A DNA stretch of 64,000 nt from Microbacterium sp. H1-D42 (GCF_022637555.1 NZ_CP093342.1:1302001-1366000); one strand, 5' to 3'. Positions 16,744-25,888 are shown, counted from the first letter of the stretch. Notes: generated by a model not told the origin, from the sequence alone. Translations and numbers: made by a program.

Positions 16744-17356
16744 AGGAAATCAGATGGAGAACGAGATCGACGTCGACCCGGCGGCCGAGGCAGAGATCGA
16801 CACACCCCTCGCCGAGCGCGTCGAGGCGATGCTGTTGATCGTCGACGAGCCGATCGCGCTCGTCGCGCTGGCCGCGGCCGTGCACGCGCCGGTGCCGGCC
16901 GTGCGTCAGACGCTGGAGACGCTCGTCGAGGACTACGACGGGCGAGGCAGGGGACCGCGGCGCGGTTTCGAGCTGCGTGAGGTCGGCGGCGGCTGGCGAC
17001 TCTATGTGCGCGAGGACCACGACGATCTGATCGCCGACTTCATCGGCGGACAGGCCCCCGCACGCCTCTCTCAGGCCGCTTTGGAGACCCTCGCCGTCAT
17101 CGCCTACAAGCAGCCAGTGACCCGCGGGCAGGTGGCATCCATCCGCGCGGTGAACGTCGACTCCGTCGTGCGCACGCTGCTCGCCAGGGGGCTGATCACC
17201 GAGCTGTTCGCCGACTCCGAGACCGGCGCGATCAATTACGGCACCACCGACGACCTGCTCGGACACCTCGGCATCAACTCGATCGACGAACTGCCGCCGA
17301 TCTCACCCCTGCTCGACGATGGCGCCGACGGATTCGACGAAGGAGCACTGCGATGA
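16733..17356 (+). CDS. scpB: segregation and condensation protein B
   Basis: A 207-aa protein with two winged-helix domains that dimerises and binds the ScpA kleisin. The conserved core starts at LAERVEAMLLIVDEPIAL and includes ETLAVIAYKQPVTRGQV near residues 116-132, the family signature. Two starts are possible: ATG 16733 (gggag upstream, inside scpA) and ATG 16754 (aagga at 16743-16747). Both have 6-nt spacing. The stop overlaps rluB. Confidence 0.93.
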   Translation: MTAEGNQMENEIDVDPAAEAEIDTPLAERVEAMLLIVDEPIALVALAAAVHAPVPAVRQTLETLVEDYDGRGRGPRRGFELREVGGGWRLYVREDHDDLIADFIGGQAPARLSQAALETLAVIAYKQPVTRGQVASIRAVNVDSVVRTLLARGLITELFADSETGAINYGTTDDLLGHLGINSIDELPPISPLLDDGADGFDEGALR

Positions 17357-18153
17357 CTGAGCCGACCCGGAATGAGCCGACCATGAACGGCGAGAACCAA
17401 GAGCGTCTGCCCGATGGCATTCGATTGCAGAAAGCGCTCGGCAATGCCGGCGTCGCTTCGCGTCGCGTGATCGAGAACTACATCGTCGAGGGACGCATCC
17501 GCGTCAACGGAGTCGTCGTCACCGAGCTCGGGCGACGCATCGATCCGGAGCACGACCTGATCGATGTCGACGGCGCGGCGGTGCAGCTCGACGTGTCGAA
17601 GCGATACGTCATGCTCAACAAGCCCACCGGCGTCGTCAGCACCATGAAGGACGAGAACGGGCGCCCCGACCTGCGGCAGTTCACGAAGGACTGGGAGGAG
17701 CGGCTGTACAATGTCGGGCGGCTCGATGCCGAGACCAGCGGCCTGCTGATCCTCACCAACGACGGCGACCTCGCGCACGTGCTCGCGCACCCCTCGTTCG
17801 GCGTAACCAAGGTGTACATCGCGAAGGTCGACGGCCTCGTCACCGCGCAGACGATCTCGACGCTCACCAAGGGGATCGAGCTCGAGGACGGACCGATCAA
17901 GGCCGACAAGGCGCGGCTGCTCGATGCGTCCCGCGGGTCCAGCCTTGTCGAGCTCACTCTGCACTCCGGACGCAACCGCATCGTGCGGCGGATGATGGCC
18001 GCTGTCGGTCATCCGGTCGATGAGCTGGTGCGACGCCAGTTCGGTCCGCTGCACCTGGGAACGCTCCCGGTCGGGAAGACCCGCGAACTGACTAAAATCG
18101 AACTTGGCGCGCTGCTGACTCTGTCGCGCCAGGAACCCGGGGAGAACGAGTGA
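17353..18153 (+). CDS. rluB: 23S rRNA pseudouridine synthase RluB/RsuA family
   Basis: 266 aa. An N-terminal S4 domain (RLQKALGNAGVASRRVIE, then GRIRVNGVVV) is followed by the RsuA/RluB catalytic domain. The catalytic aspartate is in NVGRLDAETSGLL near residue 124. The tail has the family segment GRNRIVRRMMAAVGHPV. It probably modifies 23S rRNA helix 90-92. An aaggag ribosome site lies 8 nt before ATG 17353. Coupled to scpB by ATGA overlap, an arrangement common in Gram-positive bacteria. Confidence 0.92.
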   Translation: MTEPTRNEPTMNGENQERLPDGIRLQKALGNAGVASRRVIENYIVEGRIRVNGVVVTELGRRIDPEHDLIDVDGAAVQLDVSKRYVMLNKPTGVVSTMKDENGRPDLRQFTKDWEERLYNVGRLDAETSGLLILTNDGDLAHVLAHPSFGVTKVYIAKVDGLVTAQTISTLTKGIELEDGPIKADKARLLDASRGSSLVELTLHSGRNRIVRRMMAAVGHPVDELVRRQFGPLHLGTLPVGKTRELTKIELGALLTLSRQEPGENE

Positions 18154-19274
18154 GCGATTCCGCTGGCGTGCGTGCGACGCAAGTCGCTGCGCGACTCTCG
18201 GGGACCGTTCGCGTCGTGGGCGCGGGGCTGCTGGGGGCGAGCATCGGACACGCCCTTCGCGCGAAGGGCGTCGACGTGGTGCTCGCCGACGCCTCGCCGT
18301 CGCAGCTGCGTCTCGCGATCGACTACGGCGCCGGGCGCGCCGCGCGCGAAGACGACAGCCCCGCGCTGATCGTGGTCGCTGTTCCGCCTGATGTCACGGC
18401 CGACGTCATCCAGGCCGAGCTCGCAGCGCATGCGGATGCTGTCGTCACCGACGTTGCCAGCGTGAAGCTGCAGCCCTTCGACGAACTGCGTCGCCGCGGT
18501 GTCGACCTGGCCCGCTACATCGGCTCGCACCCGCTCGCCGGACGTGAGCGGGGAGGTGCGATCTCGGCCCGCGCCGACCTGTTCGTCGGTCGTCCGTGGG
18601 TGGTCTGCCGTGATGGCGAGACCAGGGCATCCGACCTCGCCCTTGTCGAGGCGCTCGCCCTCGATGTCGGCGCGATGCCGCTGGAGATGACGCCGGAAGA
18701 GCACGACCGCTCGGTCGCGCTGACCTCGCACGTGCCGCAGGTGGTGGCGAGTCTGCTCGCCGCCCGCCTCGCGGATGCGGAGGAGGGGGCGCTGCGGCTC
18801 GCCGGTCAGGGCGTGCGTGACACCACGCGCATCGCTGCGTCTGCTCCCGAGCTGTGGGTGCAGATCCTCGGTGCGAATGCCGAGCCGGTCGTCGAGGTGC
18901 TCGACGCGCTGGCCGCAGACCTGAAGAGCGTGTCTGACGCGCTGCGCGCGCCGGATGCGCCCGGTGCCAGGCGCGTGGTGGCGGATGCCATCCGGCAGGG
19001 CAATGATGGGGTCGAGAGACTGCCCGGCAAGCACGGTCAGAACAAGCGCTTCGAGACACTGGTCGTCATGGTCGACGACACCGCCGGTCAGCTGGGGCGC
19101 CTGTTCGGCGAACTCGGCGAGCTGGAGGTCAACGTGGAGGATCTGCGTCTGGAGCACTCTCCTGGCGCCCAGTTCGGTCTGGCCGAGATCAGCGTGGCAC
19201 CGGCCGCGCTGCGCGGTGCGATCGAAGGACTTCAGGAACGCGGCTGGCGGATTGCAGGCAACACCAATGACTAG
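18150..19274 (+). CDS. tyrA: prephenate dehydrogenase with ACT domain
   Basis: A 374-aa NAD(P)-dependent enzyme that oxidises prephenate to 4-hydroxyphenylpyruvate for tyrosine synthesis. The dinucleotide-binding motif [15 protein letters not shown] is near residues 22-36. [12 protein letters not shown] near residue 127 holds the catalytic His. The C-terminal residues about 296-372 ([20 protein letters not shown]) look like an ACT domain, so feedback control by tyrosine is likely. It sits between rluB and cmk, as in several actinobacteria but not in Mycobacterium. Stop TAG overlaps cmk. Confidence 0.92.
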   Translation: MSDSAGVRATQVAARLSGTVRVVGAGLLGASIGHALRAKGVDVVLADASPSQLRLAIDYGAGRAAREDDSPALIVVAVPPDVTADVIQAELAAHADAVVTDVASVKLQPFDELRRRGVDLARYIGSHPLAGRERGGAISARADLFVGRPWVVCRDGETRASDLALVEALALDVGAMPLEMTPEEHDRSVALTSHVPQVVASLLAARLADAEEGALRLAGQGVRDTTRIAASAPELWVQILGANAEPVVEVLDALAADLKSVSDALRAPDAPGARRVVADAIRQGNDGVERLPGKHGQNKRFETLVVMVDDTAGQLGRLFGELGELEVNVEDLRLEHSPGAQFGLAEISVAPAALRGAIEGLQERGWRIAGNTND

Positions 19275-19953
19275 TGCGCAGAAATTCATCGCGATCGACG
19301 GGCCGGCGGGCTCTGGCAAGTCCAGCGTCTCGAAGGAGATCGCACGTCGGCGCGGCTACGGCTACCTCGACACGGGAGCGGCGTACCGGGCCCTTGCCTG
19401 GCACGTGCTCGAGCGCGGAGCGGACACGGCCGACGCCGCTGCTGTGCGCTCGGCGGCATCCGACTTCCCCTTCACTCAGTCCCTCGACCCGGACGACCGG
19501 CGCGTGCGCGTCGGCGAGGTCGACGTGACCGACGCGATCCGCAACCCGCGCGTCTCTGCGGCCGTGAGCGGCGTCGCTCGCGTGCCCGAGGTGCGGGTGC
19601 AGGTCAACGAGATGTTCCGGCGGATCGTCGCGGAGGCCGAATACCCGGCCGTCGTCGTCGAGGGCCGCGACATCACCACCGTCGTTGCACCGGATGCCCC
19701 GGTGCGCATTCTGCTGACCGCTGCCCCCGAGGTGCGTGCCGCGCGCCGCGCGGGCGAACTGGCCGGCGAGAACGCCGCTGTCGTCGCCGAAGCGCTGCAC
19801 AAGCGCGACGCGTCGGACAGCAGCGTCGTCGACTTCCTCAACGCCGCCCCCGGCGTGGATGTCGTCGACTCCACACAACTCGACTTCACGCAGACCATGG
19901 ACGCCGTGCTCACGGTGATCGATCGGTCACGCGACGCTGATACAGGAGCATGA
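19267..19953 (+). CDS. cmk: cytidylate kinase
   Basis: A 228-aa kinase that phosphorylates CMP and dCMP. The P-loop GPAGSGKSS is at residues 12-20. The substrate-binding segments [10 protein letters not shown] near residue 36 and [16 protein letters not shown] near residue 135 are the family signatures. ATG 19267 overlaps the tyrA stop by 8 nt. With pyrG upstream, the block carries two steps of cytidine nucleotide supply. Confidence 0.95.
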   Translation: MTSAQKFIAIDGPAGSGKSSVSKEIARRRGYGYLDTGAAYRALAWHVLERGADTADAAAVRSAASDFPFTQSLDPDDRRVRVGEVDVTDAIRNPRVSAAVSGVARVPEVRVQVNEMFRRIVAEAEYPAVVVEGRDITTVVAPDAPVRILLTAAPEVRAARRAGELAGENAAVVAEALHKRDASDSSVVDFLNAAPGVDVVDSTQLDFTQTMDAVLTVIDRSRDADTGA

Positions 19954-19955
19954 AC

Positions 19956-21476
19956 ATGGCCGACGAAGAATACGAAGGCACCCCAGACCAGCTGGCTGAG
20001 AAGCTGGCAGAGATCGACGAGCACGAAGCCGAGCAGCGCTCCGACGCCATGCGCGCGACGCTCACCGACTACGAACTCGACGACGAAGACGCCGATCTGC
20101 TGGCGGGCCTCGCCCTCGGCGAGGACGCGATCCAGTACTCGCCGGCGCTGCCGGTGGTGGCGATCGTCGGTCGGCCGAACGTCGGCAAGTCGGCGCTGGT
20201 GAACCGCATCCTCGGTCGCCGTGAAGCGGTTGTGGAGGACACCCCTGGCGTCACGCGTGACCGCGTCACGTACAAGGCCGAGTGGATGGACCGGCGGTTC
20301 TCGCTGGTCGACACCGGCGGGTGGGAGCCGGATGCCAAGGGCATCGACCGCTCGGTCGCCGCTCAGGCGGAGGTCGCCATCGACCTGTCTGACCTGGTGC
20401 TGTTCGTGGTGGATGCGAAGGTCGGCGCCACGTCGACCGATGAGCACGTCGTGCGGCTGCTTCGCAAGAGCGGCAAGCCGGTCTTCCTCGTCGCGAACAA
20501 GATCGACGACGCCCGTCAGGAGCCAGAGGCTGCGGCGCTGTGGAACCTCGGACTCGGCGAGCCCTACCCGATCTCGGCCATCCACGGGCGCGGCGTCGCC
20601 GACCTGCTGGACATGATCATGGAGAAGCTGCCCGAGGTCTCGGCTGTCGCCAAGGCCGAGATCGGCGGTCCGCGCCGCGTGGCCATCCTCGGGCGTCCGA
20701 ACGTCGGCAAGTCCTCGCTGCTGAACAAGGCCGCCGGCGAGGAGCGCGTCGTCGTCAACGAGCTGGCCGGCACCACGCGCGACCCTGTTGACGAGATCGT
20801 CGAGATGGGCGGCAAGATGTGGCGGCTGGTCGACACCGCCGGCATCCGACGTCGCGTGCACCTGCAGCAGGGCGCCGACTTCTATGCGTCGCTTCGCACC
20901 TCTGCCGCGCTGGAGAAGGCCGAGGTCGCCGTCGTCGTGCTCGATGTGAGCCAGTCGATCAGCGTGCAGGACCTGAACATCATCGACATGGTGCTCGAAT
21001 CGGGTCGCGCGCTCGTACTCGCGTTCAACAAGTGGGACCGCCTGTTCGACGAGGACATGGAGAACGCCGACCGCCGTCGCTACCTCGAGCGTGAGATCGA
21101 GCAGGACCTCGCGCACGTCGCATGGGCTCCGCGCGTGAACATCTCGGCGAAGACCGGTCGTCACCTCGAGAAGCTCGTGCCGGCACTGGAGCTCGCGCTG
21201 CGCAACTGGGATCGCCGCATCCCGACCGGCAAGTTCAACGCGTTCATCACCGAGCTGGTCGCGGCGCACCCGCACCCGCTGCGTGGTGGCAAGCAGCCGC
21301 GCATCCTGTTCGGCACGCAGGCGACGACGCGCCCGCCGACATTCGTGCTGTTCACGACCGGATTCCTCGACCCTGGCTACCGCCGGTACGTGCAGCGTCG
21401 CCTGCGCGAACTGTACGACTTCCAGGGGACGCCGATCGTCATCAACATGCGCGTGCGGGAGCGGCGCAAGCGTTAG
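19956..21476 (+). CDS. der: ribosome assembly GTPase Der (EngA)
   Basis: A 506-aa GTPase with two tandem G domains and a C-terminal KH-like domain, required for 50S maturation. G1 motifs are [15 protein letters not shown] near residues 70-84 and [15 protein letters not shown] near residues 247-261. DTGGW and DTAGI are the two G3 motifs, and NKID and NKWD the G4 motifs. The N-terminal 60 residues are acidic and poorly conserved. ATG 19956 is chosen because aggag ends 7 nt before it; ATG 19950 would leave one base. Last gene of the core block. Confidence 0.95.
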   Translation: MADEEYEGTPDQLAEKLAEIDEHEAEQRSDAMRATLTDYELDDEDADLLAGLALGEDAIQYSPALPVVAIVGRPNVGKSALVNRILGRREAVVEDTPGVTRDRVTYKAEWMDRRFSLVDTGGWEPDAKGIDRSVAAQAEVAIDLSDLVLFVVDAKVGATSTDEHVVRLLRKSGKPVFLVANKIDDARQEPEAAALWNLGLGEPYPISAIHGRGVADLLDMIMEKLPEVSAVAKAEIGGPRRVAILGRPNVGKSSLLNKAAGEERVVVNELAGTTRDPVDEIVEMGGKMWRLVDTAGIRRRVHLQQGADFYASLRTSAALEKAEVAVVVLDVSQSISVQDLNIIDMVLESGRALVLAFNKWDRLFDEDMENADRRRYLEREIEQDLAHVAWAPRVNISAKTGRHLEKLVPALELALRNWDRRIPTGKFNAFITELVAAHPHPLRGGKQPRILFGTQATTRPPTFVLFTTGFLDPGYRRYVQRRLRELYDFQGTPIVINMRVRERRKR

Positions 21477-21506
21477 CATCCGACGCGTTTCGCTGGGATG
21501 ATGGGA

Positions 21507-21536
21507 GGCAGAGGCCGCAACCCTGCGGTCTCTGCC
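21507..21536 (+). terminator. hairpin after the core block
   Basis: ggcagaggccgca and tgcggtctctgcc pair over 13 bp with one G-U pair and an accc loop (21520-21523). It starts 30 nt after der and lies 36 nt before the dehydrogenase start. No U-tract follows, so it is an L-shaped or Rho-assisted type if it terminates. Confidence 0.65.
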
Positions 21537-21572
21537 GCACAGCCCACAAGGCCCGCGTGAAACGAGGATGCG

Positions 21573-22667
21573 ATGACGCACACCCTGCCCCTGCCGGAGT
21601 TTACCCACGAGCGCGTGGAGGTGATCACCGGGCGGAGGAGCGGACTGTTCATCGCGGTGGCCCTGCATTCGTCGGTGCTGGGATCTGCCCTCGGCGGCGC
21701 GCGACTGTGGACGTACCCGCACTGGAGCGACGCTCTCGGCGACGCGCTGCGCCTGTCGGCGGCGATGACGCTGAAGAACGCCGCGGCCGGCCTCGACGCG
21801 GGTGGCGGCAAGGCGGTGATCTGCCTGCCTCCCGGCACGGTGTTGGATGCTGAGCAGCGCCGCGCGGCGTTCCTCGACCTCGGCGACGCGGTGGAGATGC
21901 TGGGCGGCCTGTACCGCACGGCGGAGGACGTCGGATCGACGACCGACGACATGCTCACGGTGAGTGAGCGCACGCAGCACGTCGTCGGGCTGCCCTCGAC
22001 TGTCGGCGGCTCCGGCGAGCCGGCTGGGCCGACGAGCCTCGGCGTGCACGCGTCGCTGCAGGCGGTGCTTGAGCGGGTGTTCGGATCGTCGGATGCCCGT
22101 GGCCGCCACATCATCATCTCCGGCCTCGGACAGGTGGGCGGGCGTCTGGCCTCTCGCCTCGCTGACGAGGGAGCGCGTCTGACCGTCACCGACATCAACC
22201 CCGCCCGGCGCGAGTTCGCCGAGTCGATCGGTGCGACCTGGGTCGAGCCGGGGACGGAGCACCTGCTCGCCGGTGACGTGTTCGTGCCGGCCGGCATCGG
22301 CGGGATCCTGAGCGATGAGGTCATCGACGCGCTGGACGTGCGGGCGGTCTGCGGCCCGGCGAACAACCCGCTGGCCTCGCGGGCGGGCGCCGACCGTCTG
22401 GCGGATCGCGGGATTCTGTACGCGCCGGACTTCGTGGTCAACGCCGGTGGCGTGATCTACCTCGACCTTGAGGCGAAGCAGATCGGCACGAGCGACGAGA
22501 TCATGGCGCGCGTGGCGGGGATCGGTGACACGGTGCGGACGATCCTCGATGACGCTTCTGCGCGCGGCGTGACGCCGCTGCAGGCGGCTGAGGAGCTCGC
22601 GGCGTCGCGTCTGCGTGCCGGAGCTGCTGTCGGAGTCGGTGTCGGAGTTGGTATCGGAGTTCGCTGA
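21573..22667 (+). CDS. Glu/Leu/Phe/Val dehydrogenase family protein
   Basis: A 364-aa NAD-dependent amino-acid dehydrogenase. The substrate-binding and catalytic lysine region is present (MTLKNAAAGLDAGGGKAVI near residues 67-85). The Rossmann motif GLGQVGGRLASRL near residue 189 and the VVNAGGVIYL segment near 290 also match leucine/valine dehydrogenases. It would interconvert a branched-chain amino acid and its keto acid with release of ammonia. The last 11 residues are a Val-Gly repeat (VGVGVGVGIGVR) made by a short DNA repeat. Its own transcription unit is likely because a hairpin precedes it. Confidence 0.85.
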   Translation: MTHTLPLPEFTHERVEVITGRRSGLFIAVALHSSVLGSALGGARLWTYPHWSDALGDALRLSAAMTLKNAAAGLDAGGGKAVICLPPGTVLDAEQRRAAFLDLGDAVEMLGGLYRTAEDVGSTTDDMLTVSERTQHVVGLPSTVGGSGEPAGPTSLGVHASLQAVLERVFGSSDARGRHIIISGLGQVGGRLASRLADEGARLTVTDINPARREFAESIGATWVEPGTEHLLAGDVFVPAGIGGILSDEVIDALDVRAVCGPANNPLASRAGADRLADRGILYAPDFVVNAGGVIYLDLEAKQIGTSDEIMARVAGIGDTVRTILDDASARGVTPLQAAEELAASRLRAGAAVGVGVGVGIGVR

Positions 22668-22719
22668 CTCGCACTGATCGTGGACGCCCGAGGGCGGCGC
22701 GGCGTGGAAAGCTGGAGGG

Positions 22720-23643
22720 GTGAGCATCATCCCTCCCCGTCCTGGTGAACCGCGCCGCCCTCAGGGCCCGCGCAACAGCGGAGATGCCTGGGTCGTCTCG
22801 GAGTCCGGCGACAAGTACTGGGGACGCTACGGCGCCGCCGGGCTGCTCGCGGTGGATGCCGTACGCGGCGTGCTGCTGCAGCATCGCGTGGAGTGGAGCC
22901 ACCACGGCGGAACCTGGGGTCTGCCCGGTGGGGCACTGCACGAGGGTGAGTCATCGCAGGACGGTGCGCTGCGCGAGGCGCAGGAGGAGGCTGGGGTGCC
23001 GGACGGCGCCGTGCGGCCGCGGTTCTCAAGGGTGCTGGATCTGAAGATCTGGTCGTACACGACCGTCGTCGCCGATGTGGTGTCACCCTTCGAACCGGTG
23101 ATCAGTGACCCGGAGAGTCTGGCGCTCGAGTGGGTGCCGGTGGACGAGGTCGGTTCGCGCCCGCTGCATCCTGGCTTCGGGGCGGCGTGGCCGATGCTGA
23201 GATCGCTGCTCTCGGTGCGTCCCGCCGTGGTGGTGGACGCCGCGAACGTCGTGGGTTCTGTGCCCGACGGCTGGTGGAAGGATCGCGCCGGAGCTGCGGC
23301 GCGTCTGCATGCGCGGCTGTCGGCGTGGGAAGCGCGGGGAGTGGCTGCTGCCGATCTCGGGCTGAGCGGGTCCTCGGGTGCGGTCCGATGGTTCCCCGAG
23401 GTGACGATGGTCGTCGAGGGCGCAGCGAAGGCGATGTCGGATGCTGGCGAGGTGCAGGTGGTTCGCGCCCCCGCACATGGCGATGATGCGATCGCCGATG
23501 AAGCCCGACGCCTCGTCGAGCATGGTGCAGCGGTGACCGTTGTGACGAGCGACCGCGGACTGCAGGCGCGGATCGAGAAGATCGGCGCCCGTCGCGCGTC
23601 GTCCGGCTGGCTGTTGAAGGAGCTCGAGGCGAGCAACGACTGA
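22720..23643 (+). CDS. Nudix hydrolase fused to a PIN/NYN-like domain
   Basis: 307 aa with two domains. Residues about 30-170 are a Nudix domain with a full box (GGALHEGESSQDGALREAQ, then EEAG). Residues about 172-305 begin VVVDAANVVG and end with VVTSDRGLQARIEKIGA, the pattern of PIN-like NYN/YacP nucleases, including the conserved early Asp-Asn and late Asp. An RNA-decay or nucleotide-clearance role is plausible but unproven. GTG 22720 lacks a well-spaced ribosome site, though ggaaag lies 8 nt upstream. The 3' end is followed by a 20-bp tandem array. Confidence 0.78.
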   Translation: MSIIPPRPGEPRRPQGPRNSGDAWVVSESGDKYWGRYGAAGLLAVDAVRGVLLQHRVEWSHHGGTWGLPGGALHEGESSQDGALREAQEEAGVPDGAVRPRFSRVLDLKIWSYTTVVADVVSPFEPVISDPESLALEWVPVDEVGSRPLHPGFGAAWPMLRSLLSVRPAVVVDAANVVGSVPDGWWKDRAGAAARLHARLSAWEARGVAAADLGLSGSSGAVRWFPEVTMVVEGAAKAMSDAGEVQVVRAPAHGDDAIADEARRLVEHGAAVTVVTSDRGLQARIEKIGARRASSGWLLKELEASND

Positions 23644-23659
23644 CGACGTCGGCGGTTCG

Positions 23660-23843
23660 CGCGGGCCTTCGTGGTGACGGGTGTCATTTTCGCGGTGACG
23701 GGCGGTCCTTCGTGGTCACGGGGGTCATTTTCGCGGTGACGGGCGGTCCTTCGTGGTCACGGGCGTCCCTTCGCGGTGACGATTGGCCTTTCGCGGTGAC
23801 GGTTGGCCTTTCGCGGTGACGGGTGGCCCATCGTGGTGACGGG
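23660..23843. repeat. 20-bp intergenic tandem repeat array, 9 units
   Basis: Nine units with core TCGYGGTSACGG start at 23669, 23690, 23710, 23731, 23751, 23771, 23791, 23811 and 23831, a period of 20-21 nt. Units alternate irregularly between tcgcggtgacgg and tcgtggtsacgg, and several carry an upstream ccttt or catttt. The array lies between the 3' ends of two convergent genes and has no palindromic symmetry. Units are too similar, and gaps too short, for a CRISPR array. Confidence 0.9.
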
Positions 23844-23872
23844 TGCCGCTGTCGTCGGAAGTTCGACCTGGT

Positions 23873-25726
23873 TCAGAAGGGCGCGTCGGATCGCGGTGGT
23901 TGTCCCATGGCCGGGGTGTGCCAGGTGTAGCGGTCTGTCGCTGCCGGGACTCCGGATGGCACGAACATGACGCGTCGGGGTGGAGCATCGCTGTAGGTGC
24001 GTCCGTTGGGGGCCGTCCAGGTGATGTCGGAGTTAGGCAACTGCGTTGCGGTCCAGCGGTGCTCGTCTGAGATGTCGGGGTGTTTGAGGGCGTGGTGGGT
24101 CTTGCAGAGGTGGGCGAGGTTGTCGATGTATGTGGGTCCGCCGAGGGCGTGGTCGTGGGTGTGGTCGATCTCGGTGCGGTGGACGGGCATGCGGCAGCCG
24201 GGGAAGCGGCAGTGCTGGTCGCGGGCGCGGAGGTAGCGTTTCATGCCGGCGGTGGGGGTGTAGGTGTCGGTTTCGGTGACCATGCCGGTGGGGTCGAGGA
24301 AGAGTCGGGTCCAGCCGTTGTTCATGCCGGCGAGTTGCCGTGCGATGTCGGGGTGGAGTTCGCCGTGTCCGTCGAGTTGGGCGGGGTGGTTGTCGGTGCC
24401 GGTGAGGGTGTTTGCGGCGATGGTGACTTGGATGGTGGCGGTGATGTTCTCCAGACCCGTGCCGTGGATCTGTGAAGGGTCGGCGCAGAGCAGTAGGTCG
24501 GTGAGCAAGTCGGTGCGGATCTGATCCAATGTGCGGGCATCGGCGGGGATCTGGATGATGTCAGGTGGGGTGGTGATCATCTTCTCGACCCAGTCCCAAT
24601 ACGCGTCGGGGTCGTCTCGGTATGGATCGTTGTCTGGTGGTACCCAGATGCCGTCGTGGAAGTACCCGTTGCGGTGGTCGTTGTCGTGGTCGTAGTCGTC
24701 GTCGAACGGATCCCGGGTGAACGTGTCATCGTCGCCGAAGATCACCTGCCCGGTGGTCGCCGTGTCGTCGGTGGCGTTCGCGTCGTCGTGGTCGTCGGCT
24801 GCGTGGCTGTTGGCCTCGCCGGTCGCTTCGCTGCGAGCCTCGGAACCGTCGTCTGTTGCGGGACTGTCAGGGTCGTCGGAAGGGCTGCCCGTGGTGGTGT
24901 CGCCTAGGGACTGCTCGTCCGGCTGCTCATCGGGGTGCTTGTCGTCGGGCAGTCCCGCGCCATCGTGGTCGGGGTGGTCGTAGTCCGGGTCGTGGTAGTC
25001 GGGGTTGCCGTGGAGCATCTCTTCAAGTGCGTCTTCGTCGACGGGGAGTGTGGGTTCACGGTCTTCAGGGTGCTGCTTCTGATGCCTGGCCATCTGCGTG
25101 AGGCGGTCCAGGATGGCCAGGGCGAGGTGTTCGGGCAGGAGGATCTGCAGCAGCGCCATTCCGTCACCGACGGACTTCACGGTGACAGTGCGCTCGTGGG
25201 TTGCGCGTTCGTGCTTCTCGTTGATCGTCAGCCCGGCCAATGCCGCCGCGACTTCCCGAACGTGTGCGCGCGTGCGGGCGGGAGCCTCGGCCTCGGCGAA
25301 CACGACCGCGGCAGCTTGGTAGAGGTCGAGGGTGTCGGGGGTGAGGGTGCCGGCGGCGATGGCCTCGTGAACGGGGGAGGCGGCGAGCAAGATCTCCCGC
25401 ACATGTGCGGCCGTGATCCTGCCTGTTTCGAACGAGTCCCGCAACAGAGCGTACTGGTCGGTGGCCAGCCATTGCGCGTCGCCGAAGAGACGCTCCGCTG
25501 TGCCTTGGGCGATACGGCCTGCGGCTGAGTACTCCGCGACCATTGACCGCCAGATCGCCTCCCGATGGTGAGGCTGTTCTTTCGCATCCTCTTCCATCAG
25601 CACAGCCCGCCGTGCCAGTAGCACGGCGGCGCGGGCTTCTGCCCGGTTGATCTCCGCCCGCACCGCGACCCACTCATCCAGCAGTGCGTTCTGCTGATCG
25701 AGGCGGTCGAGGTAGGGGGTGGACAT
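23873..25726 (-). CDS. DUF222 domain HNH endonuclease (13E12/REP-family)
   Basis: 617 aa. A DUF222 region covers about residues 1-225 and resumes after 390. A long Asp/His-rich low-complexity insertion occupies about 235-385. A C-terminal HNH nuclease domain starts near residue 502 (RDQHCRFPGCRMPVHRTEID), with zinc-type cysteines and a downstream LAHLCKTHHALKH. Proteins of this family are multicopy in actinobacteria and include the 13E12 repeats of M. tuberculosis. The biological role is unsettled. The promoter carries a LexA-type SOS box and is probably leaderless, because -10 TACAAT ends seven bases before ATG 25726 and no ribosome site exists. Confidence 0.88.
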   Translation of the reverse strand: MSTPYLDRLDQQNALLDEWVAVRAEINRAEARAAVLLARRAVLMEEDAKEQPHHREAIWRSMVAEYSAAGRIAQGTAERLFGDAQWLATDQYALLRDSFETGRITAAHVREILLAASPVHEAIAAGTLTPDTLDLYQAAAVVFAEAEAPARTRAHVREVAAALAGLTINEKHERATHERTVTVKSVGDGMALLQILLPEHLALAILDRLTQMARHQKQHPEDREPTLPVDEDALEEMLHGNPDYHDPDYDHPDHDGAGLPDDKHPDEQPDEQSLGDTTTGSPSDDPDSPATDDGSEARSEATGEANSHAADDHDDANATDDTATTGQVIFGDDDTFTRDPFDDDYDHDNDHRNGYFHDGIWVPPDNDPYRDDPDAYWDWVEKMITTPPDIIQIPADARTLDQIRTDLLTDLLLCADPSQIHGTGLENITATIQVTIAANTLTGTDNHPAQLDGHGELHPDIARQLAGMNNGWTRLFLDPTGMVTETDTYTPTAGMKRYLRARDQHCRFPGCRMPVHRTEIDHTHDHALGGPTYIDNLAHLCKTHHALKHPDISDEHRWTATQLPNSDITWTAPNGRTYSDAPPRRVMFVPSGVPAATDRYTWHTPAMGQPPRSDAPF

Positions 25727-25732
25727 GCTTCA

Positions 25733-25752
25733 ATTGTAGAACAAATGTTCGA
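25733..25752 (-). promoter_or_regulatory. SOS (LexA) box overlapping a leaderless -10
   Basis: On the minus strand TCGAACATTTGTTCTA (25752-25737) matches the actinobacterial LexA consensus TCGAAC-N4-GTTCGA at 11 of 12 defined positions. It overlaps the -10 hexamer TACAAT (25738-25733) by two bases. A bound repressor would block polymerase directly. The start codon is six bases further on. Confidence 0.78.
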
Positions 25753-25852
25753 GACTCGCAAGGGTTGATTCGAAATTGTTGCGGCTGAGTGTCGGCCTAA
25801 TGTCTGGGAATTGGCGGTTCTGGGACTTCGGCTCGCTGACGCTCGCTCAGCC

Positions 25853-25888
25853 CGTTTCGACTCACCTGCGGCTCGCTCAACGACCGGG
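25853..25888. repeat. REP-like intergenic element
   Basis: The segment starting cgtttcgactcacctgcgg and ending gctcgctcaacgaccggg resembles a short element that I recall being widespread in Microbacteriaceae and other actinobacterial genomes (gtttcgactcgctgcgctcg followed by ctcaacgacc). The flanks at 25829-25850 and 25895-25985 hold related ggctcgct and gcggctcggtcg pieces. The whole 264-nt gap from 25727 to 25990 shows no credible gene. Confidence 0.5.

Noticed and set aside
19476..22730. Minus-strand frame of more than 1000 codons across cmk, der and the dehydrogenase
   Set aside because: It is a shadow of three well-recognised plus-strand genes. The His/Arg/Asp-rich product has no domain and crosses gene boundaries.
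23660..23843. CRISPR array
   Set aside because: The period is only 20-21 nt with no unique spacers between repeats, and no cas genes are present.
23873..25726. Part of a phage, intron or restriction system
   Set aside because: No phage, methylase or intron features flank it. DUF222-HNH genes are usually solitary chromosomal genes.
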